Shown: positions 1 to 6,793 of the stretch, piece by piece | Position numbering within the stretch: the stretch's first letter is position 1 | Layout: the number at the start of each line of letters is the position of its first letter | Source: Bacillota bacterium | Lineage (GTDB): Bacteria > Bacillota > Clostridia > DSM-8532 | Assembly (NCBI GenBank): GCA_023426765.1 | Contig: JAEZBW010000457.1 | Span: 1 to 10,407, forward strand | DNA: 10,407 nucleotides | Direction of reading: 5' to 3' | The notes under the pieces: generated by a model | Seen by the model: the letters and a program-made list of their open reading frames with translations, nothing else | What the model was told of the DNA's origin: nothing | Database searches by the model: none | Made by a program: the position numbers and the translations under genes

Positions 1-1
1 G

Positions 2-1255
2 CATGCAATGGAAGATGACAGGCAAATCCCTTTCAGAATGCCTTGCGCAATCAACGGAACACAGGACGTATGGATGTATCTGGGCCCGTTTGATGCTCCG
101 CTGCAGCTGCAGCCCGAAGAAATAACGAAAGTCTGCCGGTTGTTTGAAAACACTGGCAGGGGCGTTTACTGGTGCCTCGACAAACCTGGTTTTCGCGTAA
201 GGCCGTACCTGGAAAACATACTGTATGCAAAATGGCATTATCATCTGGGGGTTACGCTGTATGGTTTGCTGCGTACCGCGAAACAGCTCGGAAGGAGTGA
301 TATCCTGTGCTACGCGTTAAATCATGCTGTCGAGTGTATCGGGATGTATGATTATTCCCTTTTTGATCGTGAAGAGTACGGGTTTCAGTCCATTAACCAT
401 CAGCTGGTAGAGATGGATGCGCTGGATGATTGTGGTTCCTTCGGAGCTGCCGTCATTGCACTCTATCGGGAGACAAACTGCGAAAATCTTTTACCCATCA
501 TCGAAATTATAGCTGACTATATTAAAAACAGGCAGATAAGAACTGAAGACGGAGCCTTCCGCCGCGGGGATGAAACTATGTGGGCGGATGATCTGTACAT
601 GGGGACGCCGTTTCTTGCATACTACTATCAGCTTACCGGAAAGCAGGAATATATCGATGACGCGGCTGCCCAGTTCCTTCTTTTTAAGAAATATCTGTTC
701 ATTCCCGAGCAATGTGTAATGTCCCATGTTTATGACTTCCGGCATGGCACTCCGACATTTGTGCCATGGGGGAGGGGAAACGGCTGGGTATTGTTTTCAT
801 TATCAGAGGTGCTGGAATTATTGCCGCAGGATCATAGGTACCGTACACAATTGCTCGACTTTTTCCAGGAGTTGTGCGCAGGTTATCTGAAGCTGCAGGG
901 GCAAAATGGTTTGTGGCATCAGGTTTTAACCAATCCGGAATCCTACGAGGAGACTTCCTGTACAGCCATGTTTACCTATGCGTTTGCTAAAGGAGTGCGC
1001 CATGGCTGGATGAGTGATATACAGCCGTATATCAACGCTGTTTATAAGGCGTGGGAAGGTCTTGGGACAGTCAGCGTGGATGTTCACGGGAATGTATATG
1101 GAGTATGCCGCGGCTCCAACTTCTCCTATAACCCGTTCTATTACAAATATGATTTACTGCCGATCAAAAACGATACCCATGGCATCGGAATCATCCTTCT
1201 GGCAGGAGATGAGACGGTGAAAATGACTGAATGGCTGAAAAATAGCAGCTGTTAG
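2..1255 (+). CDS. GH105-family unsaturated glycuronyl (rhamnogalacturonyl) hydrolase, possibly 5'-partial
   Basis: Likely removes the 4,5-unsaturated uronic acid from the non-reducing end of oligosaccharides left by polysaccharide lyases, as YteR/YesR-type enzymes do in pectin breakdown. Counting from the first ATG (position 8; 415 residues), the family landmarks are D-D-C-G-S at 140-144, W-A-D-D-L-Y-M at 192-198 (which should contain the general-acid Asp of the family), the W-G-R-G-N-G-W signature at 254-260, G-L-W-H-Q at 301-305 and an E-T-S-C-T-A-M-F stretch near 315. This is the usual order for the (alpha/alpha)6-barrel. No signal peptide is visible, so the enzyme is probably cytoplasmic, acting on imported oligosaccharides. 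The frame stays open to the window edge and no ribosome site can be seen, so the true start may lie upstream. About 65 residues precede the recognisable barrel. Family call is firm; the exact substrate is not readable. Confidence 0.85.
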   Translation, partial: HAMEDDRQIPFRMPCAINGTQDVWMYLGPFDAPLQLQPEEITKVCRLFENTGRGVYWCLDKPGFRVRPYLENILYAKWHYHLGVTLYGLLRTAKQLGRSDILCYALNHAVECIGMYDYSLFDREEYGFQSINHQLVEMDALDDCGSFGAAVIALYRETNCENLLPIIEIIADYIKNRQIRTEDGAFRRGDETMWADDLYMGTPFLAYYYQLTGKQEYIDDAAAQFLLFKKYLFIPEQCVMSHVYDFRHGTPTFVPWGRGNGWVLFSLSEVLELLPQDHRYRTQLLDFFQELCAGYLKLQGQNGLWHQVLTNPESYEETSCTAMFTYAFAKGVRHGWMSDIQPYINAVYKAWEGLGTVSVDVHGNVYGVCRGSNFSYNPFYYKYDLLPIKNDTHGIGIILLAGDETVKMTEWLKNSSC

Positions 1256-1270
1256 CTTCGTTAAATAAAA

Positions 1271-1304
1271 GGAACGGTTCTTCGTGGTTTAAAAGAACCG
1301 TTCC
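1271..1304. terminator. Bidirectional rho-independent terminator between convergent genes
   Basis: A perfect 12-bp inverted repeat (GGAACGGTTCTT, 1271-1282, with AAGAACCGTTCC, 1293-1304) encloses a 10-nt loop. It is followed on the plus strand by a T-rich run (TTTTGTTTGTT, 1311-1321) and on the minus strand by TTTTATTTAA. It lies 15 bp after the glycosidase stop and 46 bp after the stop of the convergent ABC gene, so it can end both transcripts. The first plus-strand T run starts several bases after the stem, which makes it less ideal in that direction. Confidence 0.8.
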
Positions 1305-1350
1305 CATGCTTTTGTTTGTTCGGTGAATGAAACGAACATTTCTATATTTA

Positions 1351-3189
1351 TTAAAACTGTCCTTTATACAAACTGTAATAGAAGCCTTCCTTTTTCATCA
1401 GCTCTTCGTGGGTGCCGCGTTCGATGATCCCGCCGTGGTCGATGACCAGAATTTCATCAGCTTCGCGGATGGTCGACAGCCTGTGCGCAATGATAAAGCT
1501 GGTTCGCCCTTTCCGAAGATGCAGCATGGCTTTCTGCAACACCATTTCTGTGCGGGTATCCACACTGGAGGTTGCTTCATCCAGAATCAGTACGGCAGGG
1601 TTGGCTAAAACCGCCCTGGCTATGGCGAGAAGCTGCCGCTGACCGTGGGAAAGTCCGCCGCCGGATTCACCAAGCACTGTATCATATCCGTTTGGCAATC
1701 TTTGAATGAAGGGTTCTGCACCCACCGCCTTCACGGCTGCTTCCACTTCCTCGTCGGTTGCATCGGGATTGCCGTATCGAATATTTTCTCGGATGGTGCC
1801 GGAAAACAGATGCGTATCCTGCAGCACCATTCCAAAAGAGGTTCGCAATGAATCTCTGGTCCATTTCTGCATTTCACGGCCATCGATATGTATGGTTCCT
1901 TCATTCGGGTCATAAAAGCGAACCAACAGGTTCACAATGGTTGTCTTGCCTGCCCCGGTTGAGCCAACCAGCGCAATTGTGCGGCCGGGAGGGGCATCCA
2001 GGGAAATGTGCTTTAAAACCGGGGTGTCCGGTTGGTATCCAAAGGTAACATCGTTAAATGAAACGTGTCCCTGCGGGTTTTTTAGCGGTATTGCATCGTG
2101 AGGGTCAGGTGCTTCGGTCAGCTCGTCCATCAGTTCAAATACCCGTTCTGCACTGGCCTGTGCCGATTGAATGGTGCTGTACAGGTTGGCGATTTCATTC
2201 AAAGGACGGGAGAACTGCCTGCTGTAATTGATAAAGCTAGCGATAACCCCTACGGTTAATATGCCTTTTACCACCATCGTACCGCCTGCGGTAGCGACGA
2301 TTAAAAAACCGATATTGGTCAGAGTATTCAGTATGGGCATGACCATGCCCGATAAAAGCTGCGCCTTCCGTCCGGACTCCCGCAGGCGATGATTGATATC
2401 ATCAAACTGCTCAATTACATGGTCTTCCTGACCAAATGCTTTCACGACAAGCTGCCCGGACAGAATTTCCTCGATATGGCCGTTCAGCTCGGCGAGATTA
2501 GCCTGCTGGGAGCTGAACTCCTTACGGGATCGCTTCGCGATCTGGCTGGACATGATCAATGTCACCGGTACCGTCGTAAGCGCTAACAGTGTAAGAAGGG
2601 GAGAGAGTATCAACATCATCACCAGAGAACCGGTGACCATGAATAAGCTGGAAAACAACTGTGTAGTCGAGGAGGAAAGCATTGAACTGACGCTGTCCAC
2701 ATCATTGCTTAAGCGGCTCATGATTTCACCATGGGTGCGCGTATCAAAGAAGGACAGAGGCAGCTTCTGAATATGTGAAAACAGGGCACGCCGCATGATC
2801 ATGATCACCCTTTGCACCACTGCGGCAATCCACCATTCCTGCAGCCACACCAGAAAGGCACCTGCACCGTAAGCAAGGCCCAGCCAAAGCAGGATTTGAT
2901 TCAGCCACTGGAAATCCACCCCATTGGCCGATGACATGGCGTCAATTCCTTTTCCAACAAGCAGCGGGCCAACCAGGCCCATGCCCGAACCCAGGGATGC
3001 CAGCAGGAAGATGGAAATAAGCTTCCATTGTTCATTGCCAATCAGCTTCCATAGCCGGGTGACTGTCGCCTTCATGTTTTTCGGTTTCTGCCCCCCGGAA
3101 AATCGCCCTCCCATGCTGTGCAAGCTTGCGGTGCCCGGTTTAAGCGACTGAAATGCCCGGTTGGAGGACGGGTCGTTCCTTGGTGTCAT
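1351..3189 (-). CDS. ABC exporter half-transporter, canonical-ATP-site subunit (multidrug type)
   Basis: Fused membrane plus ATPase subunit of a type IV ABC exporter. From the chosen ATG at 3189 (612 residues) there is a cytoplasmic N-terminal tail of about 50 residues rich in Gly, Pro and Lys, then a six-helix membrane domain to about residue 330, then the nucleotide-binding domain. Walker A is GSTGAGKTT (409-417), Q-loop Q457, signature LSHGQ (513-517), Walker B ILDE with catalytic E538, and switch H569. E and H are canonical but the signature has His where Gly is usual. This mirrors the TM288-type partner in heterodimeric exporters, whose signature is also altered. A TTG at 3207 would add six residues. 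I prefer the ATG because AAAGGA sits 9 nt before it. It is the second gene of a two-gene operon, 96 nt after its partner. Substrate unknown: drugs or lipids are possible. Confidence 0.9.
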   Translation of the reverse strand: MTPRNDPSSNRAFQSLKPGTASLHSMGGRFSGGQKPKNMKATVTRLWKLIGNEQWKLISIFLLASLGSGMGLVGPLLVGKGIDAMSSANGVDFQWLNQILLWLGLAYGAGAFLVWLQEWWIAAVVQRVIMIMRRALFSHIQKLPLSFFDTRTHGEIMSRLSNDVDSVSSMLSSSTTQLFSSLFMVTGSLVMMLILSPLLTLLALTTVPVTLIMSSQIAKRSRKEFSSQQANLAELNGHIEEILSGQLVVKAFGQEDHVIEQFDDINHRLRESGRKAQLLSGMVMPILNTLTNIGFLIVATAGGTMVVKGILTVGVIASFINYSRQFSRPLNEIANLYSTIQSAQASAERVFELMDELTEAPDPHDAIPLKNPQGHVSFNDVTFGYQPDTPVLKHISLDAPPGRTIALVGSTGAGKTTIVNLLVRFYDPNEGTIHIDGREMQKWTRDSLRTSFGMVLQDTHLFSGTIRENIRYGNPDATDEEVEAAVKAVGAEPFIQRLPNGYDTVLGESGGGLSHGQRQLLAIARAVLANPAVLILDEATSSVDTRTEMVLQKAMLHLRKGRTSFIIAHRLSTIREADEILVIDHGGIIERGTHEELMKKEGFYYSLYKGQF

Positions 3190-3246
3190 AGGATAAATTC
3201 CTTTCAATAAAATCAGAGTTCCTAAAATGAAACGTGTATGTCACTC

Positions 3247-3267
3247 ACAAAAACATCGTATTTTTGT
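3247..3267. repeat. AT-rich hairpin in the gap between the two ABC genes
   Basis: Arms ACAAAAA (3247-3253) and TTTTTGT (3261-3267) pair perfectly over 7 bp around a 7-nt loop. The hairpin lies in the short untranslated gap between the two exporter genes. The stem is almost all A-T, so it is a poor terminator. It could be an mRNA processing or stability element, or chance in AT-rich spacer DNA. Confidence 0.35.
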
Positions 3268-3285
3268 CAAATGTCCTAAGCCGTC

Positions 3286-5031
3286 TTATACAACCTCCCG
3301 ACCAGATGTATCCAGACCCATCTGGGAGCGGTAAATATCCTGATATACCTGGCAATCCTTCAATAAATCCGCGTGTTTTCCCGAACCGATGATCCGGCCG
3401 CCTTCCATCACAAGGATCCGATCGGCACTCATTACCGAATGAATTCTCTGAGCGATGATCAATACCGTCAGGTTGGTGGTATGCTCCCGCAAACGGTGTC
3501 GGATGCGTGCCTCGGTGCTCATGTCTATGGCACTGGTGCTGTCGTCCAGGATCAGAATAGGGCATCCGCGCACAAGCGCTCTTGCAATGCAAAGCCTCTG
3601 TTTCTGACCTCCTGACAGGTTTACGCCGCCCTGACCAATCCAGGTTTCATACCCGTTTGCCAGCCGCGGGATGAATTCATCCGCACATGCTATTTCGCAG
3701 GCCTTTTGAATTTCCTCAGCGGTGGCATCGGGTTTTCCCCAACGCAGGTTTTCCAGGATGGAACCGGTAAACAAAACCGATTGCTGCGGCACAAGGGCTA
3801 TTCTCTGCCGCAGTTCCTTCCGGTCGAAAAGCTTTACATCGATGCCATCCACCAGTACACTGCCCTCAGAAGCATCATAGAACCTCGGAATTAGGTGGAT
3901 CATGGAAGATTTGCCGCACCCGGTGGAACCGATGATCGCAAGGGTTTCTCCGGCATTTACCCGGAAGGAGATATCCGAGAGGATGGGTTTCGTCTGCCCT
4001 GGCCAACAAAAGGCTGCATTACGCATTTCCACGGTTCCTCCACATTGTGGGGAGACAGGCTTATCCACATCCACCAGGGTTTCCTGCAGAGCAAAGACCT
4101 CTCCAATGCGATCCAGCGAGGTCTTAGCCCGCACACCCATGGTAAAAATCCATGAAACCATCATCATGGACTGCAATATCTGAAGAAAATAGTTCACAAA
4201 TGCCAGAATATCGCCATCCTGCATGCTCCCGGAGGAAATGCGCAGGCCGCCCAGCCACAGCACAAGAATGATACTGCCATTCATCACCAGAAGCATCAGC
4301 GGATGAATCGATGCCATGGATCGGGCTGCCTTTACACTCGTATCTGTCAGGTTGAGGTTTGCGTTATCAAACTTATCCTGCTCCACCTGAATTCGGTTGA
4401 AAACTTTAACAACCCGAACGCCTGCAAGGTATTCCCGCATAATGCCGTTTACCTTGTCGATAGCGGTTTGTACCTTTTGAAACAACGGAAGACCCCGGCG
4501 GATGCGTAATGCGATTAAGAAAGCCAGAATCGGAATAATTCCCAGCAGGATGGTGGCCAGTCCGGGGTTCAGCAGGAAAGCCATTACCGCACTGCCAATC
4601 ACCAATAAAGGTGCCCGGATAAAAATGCGGGTCAGCATGAAAGACAGATTCTGAACGTGCATGACATCATTGGTCAGTCGCGTGATTAAAGAAGCAGTAC
4701 CAAAACCGGAGGTCGCAGCAAGGGAAAGCTTCTGTACCTTCCGGAATAAGTCTCCCCGAAGCCGGGTGCCCAGATTCTGAGATACCTTTGTGGACAACCA
4801 GTTCCTGATGAGAGCCATGACGACACCTGTTAAAGCAAGAGCCAGCATCCAACCACCGGTTCTGAAAATAAAGTCTGTATCTCCCTGGCGGATGCCGGTG
4901 TTAACGATGGCAGCCAACAGGGTGGGGAGGCTGAGGTCCACGAGCACCTCCAGTAAAAGAACCGTCCAGGCAGGCACAGCCAATTTCAGGTATTCAGGGA
5001 GATAGGGCTTCAGCCACTTCAATTTTTGCAT
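3286..5031 (-). CDS. ABC exporter half-transporter, degenerate-ATP-site subunit
   Basis: Partner of the following ABC gene. From the ATG at 5031 (581 residues) a six-helix membrane domain runs to about residue 300, followed by the ATPase domain. Walker A is GSTGCGKSS (368-376), Q-loop Q416 and signature the canonical LSGGQ (472-476). Walker B reads LILDD, so D497 replaces the catalytic Glu, and the switch His is replaced by Q528 (I-I-A-Q-R). In heterodimeric exporters of the TM287/288 and BmrCD kind, this combination marks the subunit whose own Walker motifs form the non-hydrolysing site, while its intact signature completes the active site on the partner. An upstream ATG at 5058 is in frame, but only the one at 5031 has a strong site (CGGAGGA, 6-7 nt before it). 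First gene of the operon, with a promoter at 5162-5191. Substrate unknown. Confidence 0.9.
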   Translation of the reverse strand: MQKLKWLKPYLPEYLKLAVPAWTVLLLEVLVDLSLPTLLAAIVNTGIRQGDTDFIFRTGGWMLALALTGVVMALIRNWLSTKVSQNLGTRLRGDLFRKVQKLSLAATSGFGTASLITRLTNDVMHVQNLSFMLTRIFIRAPLLVIGSAVMAFLLNPGLATILLGIIPILAFLIALRIRRGLPLFQKVQTAIDKVNGIMREYLAGVRVVKVFNRIQVEQDKFDNANLNLTDTSVKAARSMASIHPLMLLVMNGSIILVLWLGGLRISSGSMQDGDILAFVNYFLQILQSMMMVSWIFTMGVRAKTSLDRIGEVFALQETLVDVDKPVSPQCGGTVEMRNAAFCWPGQTKPILSDISFRVNAGETLAIIGSTGCGKSSMIHLIPRFYDASEGSVLVDGIDVKLFDRKELRQRIALVPQQSVLFTGSILENLRWGKPDATAEEIQKACEIACADEFIPRLANGYETWIGQGGVNLSGGQKQRLCIARALVRGCPILILDDSTSAIDMSTEARIRHRLREHTTNLTVLIIAQRIHSVMSADRILVMEGGRIIGSGKHADLLKDCQVYQDIYRSQMGLDTSGREVV

Positions 5032-5161
5032 GCAAATTCCTCCGAAGTACAACTGCATAAGGGATGAAAAACTCTTTTCAATAGAAAAAAATTATGCAAT
5101 GCAGCGTATTTCTCGCTTACAGGAGTTGTAAAATCGATGTTTCACAATACATCCAAATGAA

Positions 5162-5191
5162 ATTATATCATACCGAAGCCTTCAGCTTCAA
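5162..5191 (-). promoter_or_regulatory. Sigma-A promoter for the ABC exporter operon
   Basis: On the minus strand, TTGAAG (5191-5186) and a perfect TATAAT (5167-5162) are separated by 18 bp. Transcription would begin near 5155, giving a leader of roughly 120 nt before the ATG at 5031. The leader has a T-rich stretch but no strong terminator or riboswitch-like fold that I can recognise by eye. Box match and spacing are good; there is no direct evidence of use. Confidence 0.6.
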
Positions 5192-5241
5192 CAAAAGCAA
5201 TCAGGATCAGATGCTTGAAAGCTTTGACCTGCAAGGAAAAC

Positions 5242-5258
5242 AGGTATTTTAATAACCT
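5242..5258 (-). terminator. Possible weak terminator after the buk-ptb-ilvN operon
   Basis: On the minus strand AGGTTATT and AATACCT can pair with one bulged base and a very small loop, followed by GTTTTCC. It lies about 65 bp past the ilvN stop and before the ABC promoter, where a terminator is expected. The stem is short and AT-rich, so this is a weak call. Read-through into the ABC genes cannot be excluded. Confidence 0.25.
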
Positions 5259-5316
5259 CTTTGTCAAGTCATGCAAGGATAATGCTGCTTCATTACGACC
5301 AAATGACTGTTACCCT

Positions 5317-5332
5317 CAGTCCATCAGTCCAT
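5317..5332. repeat. Tandem 8-bp duplication across the ilvN stop codon
   Basis: Two perfect copies of CAGTCCAT stand head to tail on the plus strand (ATGGACTG twice on the coding strand). The ilvN stop TGA is formed at the junction of the two copies. It looks like a small slippage duplication at the very end of the gene, probably recent and neutral. Confidence 0.6.
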
Positions 5333-5818
5333 TGGGCGGCGAATCCCTCTGTCTATGGCGATAATACCTGTGCGAACGATTTCCCTTACGCCAAAAGGCT
5401 TTAACAGGTCTACCAGTGCCTGAATTTTGTCCTGGTCGCCACTGGCTTCGACCGTCATCGTATAAAGGCTGACATCCACGATCTGCGCTCTGAAAATATC
5501 GACGATATTGATGATTGCAGGCCTGCGATCCTCCGGAGCATCCACCATAATCAGGGCCAACTCGCGAAGTACCGATTCACTGCGGGAGATTTCCTTCACC
5601 TTAATCACATTGGCAATCTGGTTCATACTGGAAATGATAGCGGCTGCAACCTCATCGGAATCTTCGTAAACGATGGTGATTCTGCTGGCGCTGCTATTCT
5701 CGGTAACACCAACGGCCAGGCTTTCAATATTCAGACTGGCTTCGCTGAACAGTGCGGAAACCCTTGAAAGGACACCTGTCTGGTTTTCAACCCAAATGGA
5801 TAAGATATGCTTCTTCAT
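5324..5818 (-). CDS. ilvN: Acetolactate synthase small (regulatory) subunit, ACT domain
   Basis: Regulatory subunit of acetohydroxyacid synthase, the first step of valine, leucine and isoleucine synthesis. It stimulates the catalytic subunit and confers valine feedback inhibition. At 164 residues it has normal full length. The N-terminal ACT domain (about 3-75) shows V-E-N-Q-T-G-V-L-S-R-V, then L-N-I-E-S-L-A-V-G. N12, G15 and N30 correspond to the residues implicated in valine binding in the E. coli IlvH subunit (N11, G14, N29), so effector binding looks intact. The C-terminal domain carries F-R-A-Q-I-V-D-V and a typical R-T-G-I-I-A-I-D-R-G ending. The start has an AGGGGAG site that overlaps the end of ptb, and only 6 nt separate the genes, pointing to coupled translation. 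No catalytic ilvB gene lies in this window. A symbol of ilvH would be equally valid. Confidence 0.9.
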   Translation of the reverse strand: MKKHILSIWVENQTGVLSRVSALFSEASLNIESLAVGVTENSSASRITIVYEDSDEVAAAIISSMNQIANVIKVKEISRSESVLRELALIMVDAPEDRRPAIINIVDIFRAQIVDVSLYTMTVEASGDQDKIQALVDLLKPFGVREIVRTGIIAIDRGIRRPMD

Positions 5819-5824
5819 GATATA

Positions 5825-6736
5825 TTACTCCCCTCTGTAAATACTCATGGCCAGCGCCAGAAGTATTGAATAATATTTGGTTTTACTGCTGTCCGCCCTG
5901 GAAGTGACCACAAGAGGAACCCTGGTTCCCGTCAGAACCGAGCAGGACTCGTTGTTTCCAAGAAAAACAAGGGACTTCAGAAGAATGTTTGCTGTATTGA
6001 TTTCGGGAGGTATCAAAATATCGGCATCCCCTGCAACCTCGCTGATCACGCCCTTTTGACGTACTGCTTCCATGCTGATGGCAAGATCCATCGAAAGCGG
6101 GCCGTCCACCAGGCAGCCTGTTATCTGGCCTCTTTGCGCCATTTTTGATAGTGCCGAGGCATCAATGGTGCTTTCAATATCCGGGTTGACCGATTCAATT
6201 GCCGATAAAACGGCTACTTTAGGCTGTGTTATGCCAAGTTTATGTGCAACATCCACAGCGTTCCGGATGATATCTGCTTTCTGCTTCAAATCCGGAGCAA
6301 TGTTGATACCGGCGTCTGAAATCAACAGCAGCTTTGGGTAGGTTGAAGGTTCAACAATCTCCACATGGCTGATCAATCGGTTTGTCCGAAGCCCTTTATC
6401 CTTTTCCATGACTGCCCGCATAAAGTCTGCGGTTTGAATCAGGCCCTTCATCAAGATTTCGCCTTCGCCGCTTTTCACCAGATTTACAGCAATCCTCGCG
6501 TTTTCAGCAGCATCCAGCTCTTTAATGATGTTGATGCGGGAAACATCCAGCGCGATTTTATCTGCAATCTGAAGGATTTTTTCCTTATCTCCGATGAGGA
6601 TTAAATCAAGATATTTTTTTTCATACACATCCTTCACAGCCGACAATACATTTTCATCATGAGCTGCCACTACAATCATCCTGTTTCCGGTATGCCCGGA
6701 GACAAGACCTTCAATTTGCCGGAGCTTTTCAATCAA
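5825..6736 (-). CDS. ptb: Phosphate butyryltransferase (phosphotransbutyrylase)
   Basis: Converts butyryl-CoA plus phosphate into butyryl-phosphate and CoA, the step before butyrate kinase; members often accept branched acyl-CoAs as well. It belongs to the phosphate acetyl/butyryl transferase family and is of normal length (303 residues). Recognisable blocks are I-L-M-K-G-L (94-99), L-I-S-D-A-G-I-N (138-145), D-G-P-L-S-M-D-L-A (211-219), P-P-E-I-N-T-A-N (243-250) and T-G-T-R-V-P-L-V-V-T-S-R-A-D-S (269-283), all typical of the Ptb branch. The start codon is TTG, chosen because GGAGGG stands 7 nt before it. It lies 57 nt after buk and 6 nt before ilvN, so the three genes are probably one transcript. 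The cell location is cytoplasm. Butyryl versus other acyl specificity cannot be read from sequence. Confidence 0.93.
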   Translation of the reverse strand: MIEKLRQIEGLVSGHTGNRMIVVAAHDENVLSAVKDVYEKKYLDLILIGDKEKILQIADKIALDVSRINIIKELDAAENARIAVNLVKSGEGEILMKGLIQTADFMRAVMEKDKGLRTNRLISHVEIVEPSTYPKLLLISDAGINIAPDLKQKADIIRNAVDVAHKLGITQPKVAVLSAIESVNPDIESTIDASALSKMAQRGQITGCLVDGPLSMDLAISMEAVRQKGVISEVAGDADILIPPEINTANILLKSLVFLGNNESCSVLTGTRVPLVVTSRADSSKTKYYSILLALAMSIYRGE

Positions 6737-6793
6737 CCAGGTTCCCTCCTTTATTTTTTCAGTATAGAGCGTTTATCGGAATATTCTGAATAA

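Noticed and set aside
491..745. 84-codon open frame opposite the glycosidase gene
   Set aside because: It is fully antisense to a clearly conserved GH105 region and has no recognisable product.
3245..3592. 115-codon open frame on the minus strand near the end of the first ABC gene
   Set aside because: It lies almost wholly inside the ATPase domain of the 581-residue ABC subunit, in another frame, with no family motif. It is a shadow of the real gene.
5117..5152. 11-codon leader peptide (ATG at 5152) before the ABC genes
   Set aside because: It would start only 2-3 nt after the predicted transcription start, has no ribosome site, and no attenuator hairpin follows it.
5262..5267. Minus-strand TTGACA as an alternative -35 box for the ABC operon
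   Set aside because: No TATAAT-like sequence lies 16-18 bp downstream. The TTGAAG-TATAAT pair nearer the gene is much better.
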